Assembly: GCA_963169105.1 (NCBI GenBank)
Contig: OY720632.1
Location: 187,240,448 to 187,304,447, forward strand
DNA length: 64,000 nt
DNA from: Ceriagrion tenellum
Lineage: Eukaryota; Arthropoda; Insecta; Odonata; Coenagrionidae
Reading direction: 5' to 3'
Shown: one piece after another, positions 10,689 to 22,869 of the stretch
How the letters are laid out: every line of letters begins with the position of its first letter
Position numbering within the stretch: position 1 is the first letter of the stretch
Translations under genes and position numbers: made by a program
Notes under the pieces: model-generated
Databases searched by the model: none
What the model was told of the DNA's origin: nothing
What the model saw: the letters and a program-made list of their open reading frames with translations, nothing else

Positions 10689-11170
10689 CTGAAGAAGTTC
10701 CTGACAAGTATCTCTCCACTGATAGGTAATACTCTAAATACCAGGATGTGGAATGACAATTCTTTGACCAAGTCCTTCTGCCTTAGATTTGCCTGTGGTG
10801 GCACAGGCTATGATGAACTGCTTATGCAGGGCTACCATTTCCCATCACCAAGGACTCTGAGGTGGCGACTGGAGGGTCTGCACTTCCAGCCTGGTGTTTT
10901 GGGTGACATTTGTACTTTAATGTCCATTAAAGGAAAGTCAATGACAGAGTACGAACAGGAATGCACCTTAGTATTCGATGTAACAGAATGGACTTTGATA
11001 TGTGTAGCCAGCCACTTAGTGGAGAGGTAACTCTACCATGGCACTGTGGTATGGCAACTAAGGTGCTTGTTTTTATGCTTTCAGGCATTACAAGCAGGTG
11101 GAAGCAGGCTGTGGGATATCACTTTACTGGTGATAAAGTGGATCTGCAACCATCTAACTATAAAGTAAGT
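10689..11170 (+). pseudogene. P-element transposase remnant, copy B (helix-turn-helix to catalytic start)
   Basis: A continuous frame from 10689 reads LKKFLTSISPLIGN, SFCLRFACGGTGYDELLM and YHFPSPRTLRWRLEGLHF, then EQECTLVFD. A frameshift near 10985-11000 leads to SGEVTLPWHCGMATK and VFMLSGITSRWKQAVGYHFTG. These match the region of P/THAP9 transposases from the HTH-like domain into the RNase-H-like fold. It covers the part that precedes copy A in a normal transposase yet lies downstream of it, so this is either a rearrangement or two insertions. The coding match ends at an AAA|GTAAGT, a good splice-donor sequence, as would be expected for an exon boundary. Confidence 0.8.
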
Positions 11171-11412
11171 CCATCACATGGGTGCTGATTCTGTCTTTAC
11201 TTTGATAAATTTTACTCTTAAATGAACAATTCCACTTGTCAGAGCTGACAAAGGGTCAAAAAACTGCTAAATACAACTATGCTCTTAAAAGCATTCCAAA
11301 TTATGAAATAAAGTCTGGTCATTTCTTTACCAACTTCATTTTCTTGGAATTCCATACTGTAGGTATAAACTTCCTTTGAAATTTGGAAGGCTTAGACCTA
11401 AGACTTTTCTTC

Positions 11413-11483
11413 CAACCCTTTTAGTCGCCTTTTACGACAAGCAGGGATACTGCGGGAGAACTCTCAACCCCCTACCCGCAGGG
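11413..11483 (-). repeat. solo structured 5' head of I-type element (copy 2 of 3)
   Basis: On the minus strand: CCCTGCGGGTAGGGGG, then TTCTCCCGCAGTATCCCTGC, then CTTGTCGTAAAAGGCGAC and TAAAAGGG. It is nearly identical to the first about 70 bp of the element at 1-5138 and keeps both stems. No leader or coding sequence of the element follows. Confidence 0.75.
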
Positions 11484-12468
11484 AGGAGGAAAAAAACAAC
11501 AGAATGAGAGCATGATTTACTTTTCTTGTTCATACACAAATATATCATAAATATCACCTCTTATGACAAGCAAAAAAGCAGTTAGAATATTCTTCATCAT
11601 CAACATTTAATGGAGCTAAGTTGTGACTCCCCTCACAGAGGATGTAAATGCAATAAACTTTACCGTGAAAACTTTGGCTGATGGAAAAAACATTTGACAA
11701 GTACAAGAATTTTACCATAATATTTCACATTTGGACATGGTCAAACTTTGTTTTGCCATTGTTACAACAATTCCAGCACGCCAGTGTTGAGTTGAGATGA
11801 GACTGGGGCAGGTCTAAAAAAATTCTCCATATTCTTGCAGCTCAACCAATACACCATTGCCACCTTCTCCACGCCAAACTCGGGTCATCCAAGTTGATCC
11901 ACTAGCTGCATCCTCAATGCAAGACAATAGGCAGAGGTTCACCTAGAGTTAGAAAAAAATACATCAAATTATACACATACCCTACAATTGCAAATACATA
12001 TTACCAAGGAAACATAACTACATTATTTGTAAACTGAATAAAAATCCATTTAGAATAATAAGGTATTGAGTGCTTTCCAATCATTTCATGCAGATTAGCA
12101 CACATCATCTTCAGTCAGAATTGCATGAGCTCTAATTATGGATTTAAGAGGCATTACATTTTACGCAATTAGAATTCTATGCTCAACAATTTGCTTTTTT
12201 TGACCCACCCTTAGCTTCATGGATAGCTTCTTCAACTATTGAAACATTCCTCTACATTAACCATTTTCATCTTCACAATTCTAATCCCCTCTAAAAAGTT
12301 TTGTTCAGCTCTTTACTCTAACATGTAACCACCCAAACCAACAGATCAAAGCAACTATTCCTTGAACTGTATACAAATCAGGACCTAATTATGCTGAAAA
12401 TGAGCAAAATGCATTTTTCTATCAAAATATTGCATTGCAGATGAATACAGTAAAACCTCAACCTATTG
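11484..12468. other. no recognisable feature
   Basis: AT-rich, without a gene-like frame or clear repeat ends. Confidence 0.5.
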
Positions 12469-12470
12469 TA

Positions 12471-12520
12471 CAGTGGCGGAAGAAATTAATGCAAAATTTT
12501 TCGCGCGCCAGAATGCGGAA
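12471..12520 (+). repeat. left terminal inverted repeat
   Basis: Starts CAGTGGCGGAAGAAATTAA directly after TA (12469-12470) and is inverted at 17349-17398. Confidence 0.6.
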
Positions 12521-12524
12521 TTTT

Positions 12525-15500
12525 TGGGAACTTCTAGGAGCAGTACACACTCCAAAGACTGGCAACACTGAGGAAAACATCGTCTACCGCAAATATTTGA
12601 AATCCGCAACGGAACTCACATTTGCCGGAGCCTAGAACTTAGTCATCAGTCGCCTTATTTTTGAGCTTTCGTCTCATATTATTCGCACATTCAGTCGCGG
12701 TGCATCGCTGTGTTTGTTTCAGCATGGTTCTTACGTCGAATGATATCATTTATACAGAAAGACTGATTATAAAAATTATTCACTATCCCACCCAATTCAG
12801 TATACTATATGCTAAAACCTTCATCTTCTACCACCAAGGGATATTTATTGTGGTCGACTTTCCGTGGATCTTTTTGAATGACGCGTACTGCATCTGTTTC
12901 TCCGAAATGATATAACTCGAGATTTATCCGCACCAAATGTCGATACAAAAAAGATTTAATTGAAATAAGTATAGCCTACGTGATGTAATTTTGCACGATT
13001 TTCCATTTGTAGACTGACGAAGTTCCTTTAACGGATATTTATTAAATTCAAAATGGATATTTATTAATGAATCGTTCTTGTCCCGATATAAATCCGTCCT
13101 TAGTTCGTCAGAATGGGATTAAACTATGAAAACATACGTAAATATATATAATTTCAAGAAATAAAAATAAATGTGCTCGCATCGATACCGAATAATCTAG
13201 GCATATTTTCCCGATATTTCTTTCATCTTAACACAGGAAGCTTGATGACGAGCTGTCCACTGTGAAGCTTTATCTAGTAAATGCAGGATATACGAATAAA
13301 CATTCAGAAAAGTTTACCCAAATTAGGTGTAGTTATGGATAACATATGGATGATTGCATAATATCTTATATGCTTAGCAATAAATTCACCGCACATATGA
13401 AATTAACAAAAAGCCTTTTAAAAGACTTCGGTTTGGAGTAGAATATCATTAATGAAATAAATTAACAGGTAACGTTAATGTTGTAGCTGTCAGATGTATT
13501 TGGATAGCTAAAGAGTTGCCCGTGTTCGATTTTTAATGAATGCAAATGAGTTTTTATATTAATTTCCTCATATTGGCGATATGAATGAATGTAATGTGTA
13601 ATAATAATATGAAATTTTTTAAATACAAAAGAGATAAAATTTGCCGAATAAAAATAATTTTACTTGACCAGAAATTGAATGAAAAACTCAAAAATGTCTC
13701 GACCAGGGGTGGGATTACGGTTCTTTTCTTCTTATGGTAATTGTTGTCATCCAAAAGGCAAGCCGCGTAGCACCCGATCTTTCTTGATGATGATCACGTT
13801 TTCGAGATCATGAGCGAACTCGAACAAAGTTATTATGAAGAAACATGATTGCGATTCAGGTTTGCAACCCAGTAACAACTACTGAGCTTTCTTATGTCAA
13901 GGCGACTTTAAGATGATGTTTCGTATCCTTTCGGTGAATTTTTTTGCGTCCATATGCGTTACTGTGAACTAAGTTACTTTTAAAATGAGTGGTGGTATTG
14001 TCTACGAACGTTTAAAATAACTAAAGGATAGGAAAAAGCATACTACTCTCTCGGGAATACAAACAGAAAGTAGTAGTTCTAGAATTTCACCTCATCAGCC
14101 CAGACCATTCCAATCAAACGCCATTAGTTCCCATCATGCATGGGTTTGGAGGCCAGCTACCTTAAATCTGAGTTAAAGCAAAGAGCAATCTTGGAGGACT
14201 CTTGAGGATCCCTAGATGTTTCCCCGTGTCGATACAAAGCTTCACCAATACTAATCCATTCAAAATCGGAATGTATGAAGGGCGCATTATACTGATTTGG
14301 GAAATAGTATGCCTTTAATAAGAGCTTACTTTCCCCTTGTGTTGCGGGCGATACCTTTTCTGCTATAGATAATGTTTCGGACGCCAGGCGTTTAACTCAC
14401 AGGAAAGAAGTGGTATTTGACTTCTCTTACGCCCTTAAAAGTATTCGACGGGGGCTTCCGATTTTTTTGAAGCGCGACGAGCCTTTTCTTTCTGGTGCAG
14501 CGAGTATTTGAAACCTATGCGTTATTCACAACAACAAACCACCCTGACCATCACCACCCGGAACGTGGCCAAGGTTTACTGATGACTACTTCATTGAGAC
14601 GAGCGACGATAGACGAACAAGCAGAGCGGACAGCGCAATCCGAGATATTGTTCAAAGTTTTAGCGGCCTCTCCCAAAATTCTTGGAGGAAAGAAAGATCT
14701 TATTAGCCTTTAAGTATGCCTCATTTTTCTCCCAGGCGGAGGAATCGGATAGTAGGTTTGTAAAAGGCAAAAACATCCGTCGAAAAATTACCCGAAGAGG
14801 TGTTGCGCCTTTAACTTTCACCCACTGATCTTTTATTTGGTGTTTACAAGTAAAACAACCTATTTCTCACTATTATCAAACGAAATTCATCAAATTCATA
14901 TCCGCTATAATAAGAACTATGTTTAATCAAATGTATATCAATATTCATTTTTCGCCCGCAACTAGGAATACTTACGAGTTCACAAATGTCAAAAATCTAG
15001 GAGATAGTTCAAAAAAAATCATGTAACATAGATGGAGCGGGCTGTTCGGAGCGCAGAGTTCATTATGAGAAAAATGCGAGAAACAAACGTTTTTCGACCC
15101 CCTCAAACGAAACAACCCCAAATTAAGATGCGATGAGGAAAATCGTGGAGGAAGAATGGGAAATGAACCCAGTAAGATGATACCAAAATGTGGACAACTC
15201 CATGTCACAGACTGTCAGGAAATCGAGAATGGAGGGGGATGGATTGATTATAAGGCTAATTAACATCCACATTCTTTATGTAAATACCAGCATATTTCTC
15301 GATGATCAATTGCTGTGATCATGTGCACACACAACTCAAATTGAGAGAATTACGCATACATTTCAACCTTTTACACTCGTTCTAAATAAAGCATTATAGT
15401 GTCCCTTTTCAACATCCGTTAAAATACATTTCCACTAAAAGATGAAATTTATGATTCTGTAAAAAGTCTGTTAATATCTTCATGTGGGAGCACTCACAAC

Positions 15501-16490
15501 TTTAACTTCTATTGAAGCAATAATATTACGACACATTTGAAGAGGAATAGATTCTTTAGGAACGTAGCAATCGTATAATCTTTGATGGTGCACATTCCTA
15601 ATTTGCACTCCATTGACTACTCTGCGGATTTATGAGGAGTATACAAATGACCATAGGGAAAATATCTAATCACTGCTTAGTCGCTACATGAAAAAGATGA
15701 TTTTTAGTATTTTATCACTTTCACATACGCGATGCATTTTTGTCGGAGTATTACTTACGCATGGGTATAAAAATACTCCTCATAAAATTTAACTGCATAA
15801 TTTTAGCCAAACATTTTTCACTGTGAATATGTCAAAAGGTATTTAAGTGATTCATTAATTTACCTTATCCTTTAAGTATTATCCTCCATCCTATAAGTTG
15901 AACTGTTGAACTACACGGTTAATGTATTGCTCATAGCAAACCTAGAAAACAATACTGGGAAAGCTTCAAATACCGTTTTAATGATATTTTGAAGAAAATT
16001 CCACCCTTGTTTGGTCTCTCTTTCAGATAAGTAATCGGTATTAACAAGTTTGGCAGATAGAACCAAACTCTAATTCCCAATAAAAATAATTTCCCTCTTT
16101 ACTAAATCATTTCAAAGTAATTTAAAGGTGAATGTAGCATCAGGTAAGTTCACTAAATCGAGTAACTGACACAATCAAAGATCCGGTCTATTACCTCCTT
16201 CATGAATAGCTTTTCATTGAGTGGTGAATTGGTGAATAAGTGGATATGAGCATCATACGACAGACAGGACGTAGAAATCAAGTGGGGCCGAGTACCCGAG
16301 AATGGGAAGTAAACATCTCATTCGGCGACCAAGGAGACCGCTCTGATTCTTTTACAAAGCTCGAATATGTGTAAAACTCACACACTCATGGTTGAGGTCA
16401 ATGTCCATTTCCTGGGCCTTCCGCAGATTCCTGCGAAGTTTTGGCTGCAATAAAGTCACATCGCGTAGGTTAATTATAAAGGCACTAAAA
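12525..16490. other. interior of the TA-flanked element; no gene recognised
   Basis: Short frames only (for example 12661-12915 plus, 14495-14713 plus, 14972-15208 minus), none with recognisable motifs. Base composition is AT-rich throughout. Confidence 0.45.
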
Positions 16491-16493
16491 GAG

Positions 16494-16568
16494 GCCACGC
16501 CAGGATTTGAACCCCAGGCATTCTTGGCCGCAGACGAACGCTCTCCCTCTAGGCTACTTCATCGATCA
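16494..16568 (-). repeat. tRNA-like sequence (SINE head or tRNA pseudogene)
   Basis: On the minus strand an A-box-like TAGCCTAGAGGG (16557-16546) is followed at tRNA spacing by a perfect B-box-like GGTTCAAATCC (16513-16503). Acceptor and anticodon stems pair poorly, so a working tRNA is unlikely. No clear tail or target duplication was found. Confidence 0.5.
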
Positions 16569-17348
16569 TGAGGAATCCGCGTCCAGTGGTTCTTACTACA
16601 AAACGAAAATAGGGAATTCTAATGTTTCTTGTAAAAACTGGATCAAATAAAATGTTCTGGATTTTTGAAAGTAGTTTTCAGAAAGTAAATAATATTACGT
16701 TAGGAGGAATTTAGAAATTTAAGTGTTTGAGACGACCTGTATGAACAAGGGCGGAAACTTACGTAGGGTTTTAAGGTATTGGAAATACTTTTAGAGAAAA
16801 TTTTTCTCCACATGGAAACCATTCTATTCAACCAGATTTCCTATACTTTAACTTGAAATTCTCAGGATATTACGCCAAAATGTTAATTGTAATGCATCAT
16901 TATTCTCGGAAGTAGTTTAAGGCCTATTAAAACGATGTGCATTAACAGCTATTCCCTGCACGCGGAAATACGTTTTATTGTGAGTGAATTTGATCTGGAG
17001 AATAAAAAAATTTTATGTCCCAACGAATAATGCTTTCATCGTAATATTTCTTAAGTTTCAATCAAGAAAATTTTTTTCAGCGGTCCAAAGCTCTAAAAAT
17101 AATATGGTAAGCATCTCTACATAATCAACTACGACTTCGGAACCTCGACTGAGTGCGGGTCGAAGCAAGCTCATCACGTTTATAACTCCTAGACGATGTC
17201 GCGAACGTAAACCTTATTAGTATGACTATTTACATGACGCGTAAAATCGATATCCATTCATAGAGAGTTTGAATATTCCCGGTTTCCATATGCTGTCTCA
17301 TTGTTGTCAAGTTGTCGAAGGAAAAGCGATTTCAATTAGTTTCCGTGT

Positions 17349-17398
17349 ACGCCGCATTCAGACGCCAATGAGTTTTGCGTTAATTTTTTCCGCCACTG
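17349..17398 (-). repeat. right terminal inverted repeat
   Basis: Read on the minus strand it starts CAGTGGCGGAAAAAATTAA. On the plus strand TA follows at 17399-17400. Confidence 0.6.
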
Positions 17399-17400
17399 TA

Positions 17401-18505
17401 CATCTTCATTCTGTAAACCTCTTCATATAGGAATGATGGCTAAGTCCTGGACATACACATTACACAATGTATTATAATATGGAAAACCTCTCCACTTAGT
17501 ACCTCTTTTATTTGTAATCCTTCATATATAGACTGGGTAACCTGACCCTATGGTGAACCACTACCTTGCTACTTCAAAATAGCAATCTTTTTTCACCATG
17601 ATTTCAACACTAGCAACATAGAACATGAAGTGTTTCATTGTTGCAGAGCTCACGCATACGTTTGAAAGGTGGAGGTGTGAGCTTTTGCAAAATGTTGCCA
17701 GATTTGCTGCAACATGGAGAAAGGGGGGAGGAGAGAAGGCATCTGTCTCCGGGATGGCCGGTACAATGCTTAGCGTGACTCATGATAGCAATAACAATGG
17801 CAACAACGCACACAGGAGTACACAGTTAATGCAATGGATGCTTTAAGGAGAGGGATTTTTTATGATACACACCACCCCCAAATTTCCCATCGTCCCAAGA
17901 CATAGAATTTCCTTCTCCATTTAATGCCAGAAGCACAAAGACTTTTGAAATGGACTCTAGCTGCAGTGAAGAACAAGTGGAAAATACATCTTACATCACT
18001 GGTATGAAGGTAAGTTCTTTCTGTAAATCAAGAATTAGTGAAATTTTTTTTTGTTTTTATAATACAAATGCGGAGAATGAAGCCATCAAAAATCTACCAG
18101 TGAAATACCAAGTATTGTCGAAAAAACAATTGTCCCACTCGGATTGCCTACCTTTAAAAAAATAATGCCGTCGTTAAAACCATAATTCAATTTTTATGGA
18201 GCATTCAGCCTTTCTTTCCTTTCTATATTTGTAGTAAACCTAAATTACCATAACTAGTCATAATTTTGCAGTTAAAATGCTATTAATGCATGTTTAAAGT
18301 ATATTTTTGCAGATTGGGCATGGAATGGAACTCATGACTTATTAAAACAGTTACAGTATTTTTTTTAACACTGTAAAATGAAAATGGTGCACATAGAACT
18401 GAGAATCCTCTCTATCTGATGCTGATTAGATTGTCATAAATAAGGCATTCATGATTGGTTAATTCACATTTCTAATGCCATTATTTTAATATCTACAGAT
18501 TCTTC
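17401..18505. other. no recognisable feature
   Basis: Several 60-75-codon frames overlap here on both strands, but none shows a known motif. Confidence 0.45.
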
Positions 18506-18509
18506 TGAT

Positions 18510-18930
18510 GAATATTTCAAAGAAGAGAAAGGAGATAATGATTGAGCGGAAGCTACAAACCTTCAGAGCCATTGATAATGGAAGGAAAAAAATGAATTAG
18601 CCAAAAGTTTCAGCATCCCACCTTTAACTTTAACATACATATTGAAAAAAGAGACTATTTGAGTCCTTGGCACTAACTGGGCCCAATAGGAAAAGGTTTC
18701 CTTCAGCTACAAACAAAGACCCTGGTAGACTAATGTACGATTGGCTCATTCAAGCCAAGAGGAAAAATATTCCTGTATCTGGACCTATCCTCCAAGAAAA
18801 AGCTCGAGAGGAAGCATTTAAGCTGGGATTAGAGGATTATTAAGTTTCAAATGGATGTATAGAGAAGTTCAAAATGAGGTTGAACCTAAGCTCTCTGAAA
18901 ATATGTGGAAGTGAGGCATCAGTACTATAA
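18510..18930 (+). pseudogene. Tigger/pogo-type transposase DNA-binding region (CENP-B-like)
   Basis: The plus strand reads KKRKEIMIERKLQTF, then in another frame ELAKSFSIPPLTLTYILKKE (first helix-turn-helix). A further frame gives PGRLMYDWLIQARRKNIPV, SGPILQEKAREEAFKLGL and, after a stop, SNGCIEKFKMRLNL. The last part matches the Tc5/CENP-B second helix-turn-helix, in which phrases like NIPVSGPMLQEKA and SNGWLEKFK are typical. Such domains bind the inverted repeats of Tigger elements. The DDE nuclease is absent, and frameshifts and stops separate the pieces, so this is a 5' remnant of a transposase gene. Confidence 0.75.
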
Positions 18931-18934
18931 TGGT

Positions 18935-20340
18935 TTGCCCCATTACACCTTGTATTTCCTCGCCTGATATTTTTCCCATTCCAACTTTCCTCGGCCCGTC
19001 CATATCCTTACCTCACCCCCTCTAAACTCGTCCCATGGAGAAGGGTGAGACGGTGTGTGTGAGAATTGTGTAGTGTATGGTGTGCGACCGTCAAGGTCAC
19101 TGGAATGAGTGCAAACAAGAGACGAGTGAAGTGAGACATAGGTTATTTTACCAATTACGTGAACCCCCCTCCTCTCATAGTATATTTTCCCCCACATTGA
19201 GACCCCCACCCTGTCAGTTACAGGGGTATAAAGGCGAGTGGCAGCAATGAAAAAAAAGGAACTCCTTGACAAGACACGCTAGCGGGCGGAGCCTATGCCT
19301 GTTGAGATTTATGCACGTTCGCAGATGAAAAGATTGGACTTCCGGGAGGAGACCTTGAGAAGGAGAGACAGTGCTACCAGCATGCATGGCCGTTGATTTG
19401 CCACACACGGTCCATGACAAGGGACTCTCCCTCCCCCCTAAAGGAACCACGTCCAGAAGGAGAATCCTAGGCATCGTGTGCCAGACGCCGCTCTAATCCT
19501 GTTGCGGAGGAGCCTGCAGTCGGAGGAGCCAACACTGCCGATATCTCCAGGCCGAGGCTACAGTTGCTGTGGTCACAATCGTCAGCGCCTGACGAATACT
19601 TCCAAAATCCCCCATTTCTTGCTACAGCACAGGCATTCAGTTGAAAACACCTCCCGTCCCCTGTGAACGTGCAACCTAAAACTTTGGAAAATCGCTAGTG
19701 TGATCCAAGCCTGGAAAAAAAATGGGAAGGACTAATAATTACCTCCCAAAGATTCGTGAATTTATCAGATTTGTTATTGCTTGCCCGCCGCCTATGATGG
19801 TGCTACCTATTTTTGTATCATTGTTTTGCCATCATTTTGTTCATTATTTTGCCATTACTGCCTCATAAATTCATTTCCTTCATTCATCATTCAATAATTT
19901 TAAGAGGGTTATATGATTTTGTAATATATGCCAGTTTTGGAAATAATAATGTGTGGTTAAATGAGCTGGAGTGAGTGTGAGTTTCATCCGTATTCACGGG
20001 TTGAGAGACTAGATTCCCTATCACCCCCTGCCACATTCCTTTTACCCTCATTATGCCCTGCCCCGGCGGTAACGCCAGGGAATACAAGAAATTGATTGAA
20101 TGAACCCCCGCTTAGCCTCTTTTTAGAGGCCTTTCTCTGTCTAAGGTGACGCAGGTTTGCCCAGTGGATCTCGAGAGGGAGAGATTCATGAGGGTTTTGA
20201 TTGTAGACGTTTTTCCCGGTCCAAAAATTAATCCAGGTGGGCCAGGGACCGTTACAGTACCTATTGATGTTCAAGACAGGTGAAAGAAAAACCTGTCTTG
20301 AAAATAAAAGAAAAAATAATGATGAACTCATTAATGGTAA
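18935..20340. other. no recognisable gene
   Basis: Includes a GT-rich patch (19050-19090) and several overlapping short frames of locally higher GC (19214-19666), without recognisable motifs. Confidence 0.4.
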
Positions 20341-20342
20341 TG

Positions 20343-20458
20343 ACTAGGGATGGGATTCAATACCTGTCGATCCCTCGATACCACTTGATACTCAGTTGTA
20401 TCGAAAGTATCGAGTATCGACTTAATTTCACAATATTGTTAATTCGATAACTATAAAC
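20343..20458 (+). mobile_element. hAT-like terminal fragment
   Basis: Begins CTAGGGATGGGATTCAATAC and continues with repeated ATCGA/TCGAT-type words (TCGATCCCTCGATACC, TATCGAAAGTATCGAGTATC), the look of many hAT-family ends. The matching other end is not seen; a second element starts at 20459. Confidence 0.4.
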
Positions 20459-20865
20459 TAGGGATGAGTCGATTCCACTTTTTTTCGATTCAGATTCTTT
20501 CAAATCGATTCCCGATTCTCGATTCCGATTTCATCAATTCTTATTCCTAATAACGGGTGGAACATTGATATAACAGTAGCGTACGACAATTAGTTAAGTA
20601 TTGGCTGGAATAAAAAACAAATCACAATTAAGTTGCTCAAAAATTATATTTATTAACAAATAGCAAATATATCCTCAACTTATTGAGGTAGATAAAAAGT
20701 ACAAATTGATAGCCTACACCCAAAATTACGGAGACAAATATGATGTGATAAATGGAATTTGATTTGAATATTTATCTATCTGGAATCGATGGAATCGACT
20801 TTAAGCGATCAATTCTATGAGAATCGGCAGAATTGAGGATCGACATTTGGATTCGACTCATCCTA
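20459..20865. mobile_element. hAT-like MITE, 407 bp
   Basis: The left end is TAGGGATGAGTCGATTCC; the right end on the minus strand is TAGGATGAGTCGAATCC. The ends are rich in GATTC/GAATC words. There is no coding capacity. Flanking 8-mers match only partly, so the target duplication is not proved. Confidence 0.6.
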
Positions 20866-20869
20866 TGTA

Positions 20870-22865
20870 TACATTAATAAGAAAGTTGAGTGAAACTTCG
20901 AGTTTACCTCCTCCATCTTAAATTTTTCATTCCTTGACTTTTTTTGGGCCCCGGTCAATTTAAAATTAATATTTATTTCTGCTATCTTAAGCTTTTGTCG
21001 ATTTTATATTTATATTTACATATAAGTGGTCCTTCAAAAGCTTACAGGAGAAGATTTATTGTACATATATTCATATTGTCAATCCTGGAGCTGTTCTATT
21101 TTTCAGATCGCGACCACAACCATATGGAATGGAAAGAAAAATATGCTGTGTAATCGAGGTCTTGCATGTGACTTCACCAGGCAGCGGCAGGATTGAAAAG
21201 TAAACTGGAATGCGTAAAGAGTGACTAATGACGCAAAATTAAGATATACATAACACTTTCCGATGCCTCATCACCGTCCACTTCGTACATACATAGCTTA
21301 GGAATGTGGAAAAGTAATGAAAATATATCATCATATCAATTCAGTTTAAAGCATGGAATAACATTCCTTACACCGCGAGTAGTTCATTTGTTCAAGAACT
21401 CATTTGCCCCGTCTAGACACTGAAGTTAATTATATAATAAATACAACCTATACGTCATTATTCCTGTGTAGACAACGCACCAGTAGTTAATGATGGGTCC
21501 GACCCCCTAATTAACCATCATCCTAGCTACACTCCTGCGTATATTGATAAAAAATTTGAAAATTGGCTGAAAGCAGACGGTGGGGAATGTTTACTTGGTA
21601 ACTAGGTAATCATTGCATTGTCTGGAATGGCTCATGGATGAATTATATACATATATAGATGGAATTATATATAGATGGGAATCTTTCGTGTCAAGCTATG
21701 GGGCATCTCAGCACCACCATGCGTTTAGTTGAACTAAAATGTTTGCATTCCGGCTCTCCTTACTTATTTCATATATTTTATACATTTTCCATGTGGGCAT
21801 TATGATTGCTGGCCCGGCAAAGGATTTTTGCTTCAATTATGAATAGATATTTCACATATTGCAGAGAATGACTTTTACTTACTCAATGGATTACCGTTTA
21901 TTCCTAAACACACTGAATAATCAATATTATTACACCTTAACCTATTCAACGCGGATGTCAATCATGAATATCAATCACGCCTCGGCGCCCGCGTGGATGT
22001 AATTCATGAGTGACATGGCCTTCGGTCTTTTCCCATGTGGAATAACGGAAATATGCACAGCTCCTTCAGTTGGCCGCCACTTGTCCCATCATCAGTTGGT
22101 TCCTCGCTTCTGTCTAGAGTGCTCTGTTTCTCGCTACGCAAATTTTTCTTTTAACTGCGGATTTTTTGAGAGTTTTGGTGAACAAGTTTTTATTTCAAAG
22201 TATATTAGTCAGTTCTTATAAGAATCAACGTCTATTTACAGTCCTTCTTCTATTGTTCTTATTAGCCACTGTTATTTCTTTCTTTATGGTTTTATTGCAA
22301 TTGCCATTGAATTTCTGCAAGCGATATTTTTTGCACACGCAGGATTCTGGTTCAATTCTTCTTGGATAACACTGAGCTTCTTTCATCCAGATTTTACTAA
22401 TCATTTCAGTAAAGGTAATTCTGAGCATATATATTTTAATTTTGGTATTCTTTAATTCTTCATCCAAGGTGCTTCATAAGCCTACCTTTAATTGCTCTAA
22501 AACAATTAAATCATAATAATCTAATGTTTTTATTCATCACTGAATTCATCTTTTCAACTTTTCTTTGGTGATTTTTCAAGTTCAATCACTGCTTCCAAAT
22601 CGTACATAACACCACATTGAATAGGTCTCCAGTTGCTTCCTCTCCTCTCGCCCCAAAGTCAATGTCGGTCATAGAACAGCACAATCCACACAAAGGTTTA
22701 GACCCGCTTTTTACTCAGCAATATATTGATCGAGTAGCATCCATACAGCCTTCTGTATTGTTAAAAGTCATATCTGGTCCATTATTCTAGTATATACTCA
22801 TAACGAGTATCTCTTGTAACGAGTATCTTCATTAGAAGTTATTTCTGACACATGCTTAAAGAAAA
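20870..22865. other. no recognisable feature
   Basis: AT-rich. Frames at 20944-21153, 22006-22221 and 22166-22369 have no known motifs. Confidence 0.45.
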
Positions 22866-22869
22866 TAAC

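Larger units (their letters stand above)
12471..17398. mobile_element. candidate 4.9-kb TA-flanked inverted-repeat element, transposase not seen
   Basis: The left end reads TA then CAGTGGCGGAAGAAATTAA and later AGAATGCGG. The right end, read on the minus strand, is TA then CAGTGGCGGAAAAAATTAA and later TGAATGCGG. The inverted repeats are about 50 bp with scattered differences, and both are bounded by TA, the target of Tc1/mariner-type elements. At 4928 bp it is far longer than a usual Tc1 element, and no transposase can be recognised inside. It may be a long non-autonomous element, an element inflated by other insertions, or two unrelated ends of the same family. It contains a tRNA-like sequence at 16494-16568. 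Confidence 0.5.

Noticed and set aside
12661..12915. 84-codon frame, hydrophobic
   Set aside because: No homology or context; biased composition explains it.
20459..20865. Exact 8-bp target duplication for the hAT-like MITE
   Set aside because: Flanking octamers match at only about five positions.
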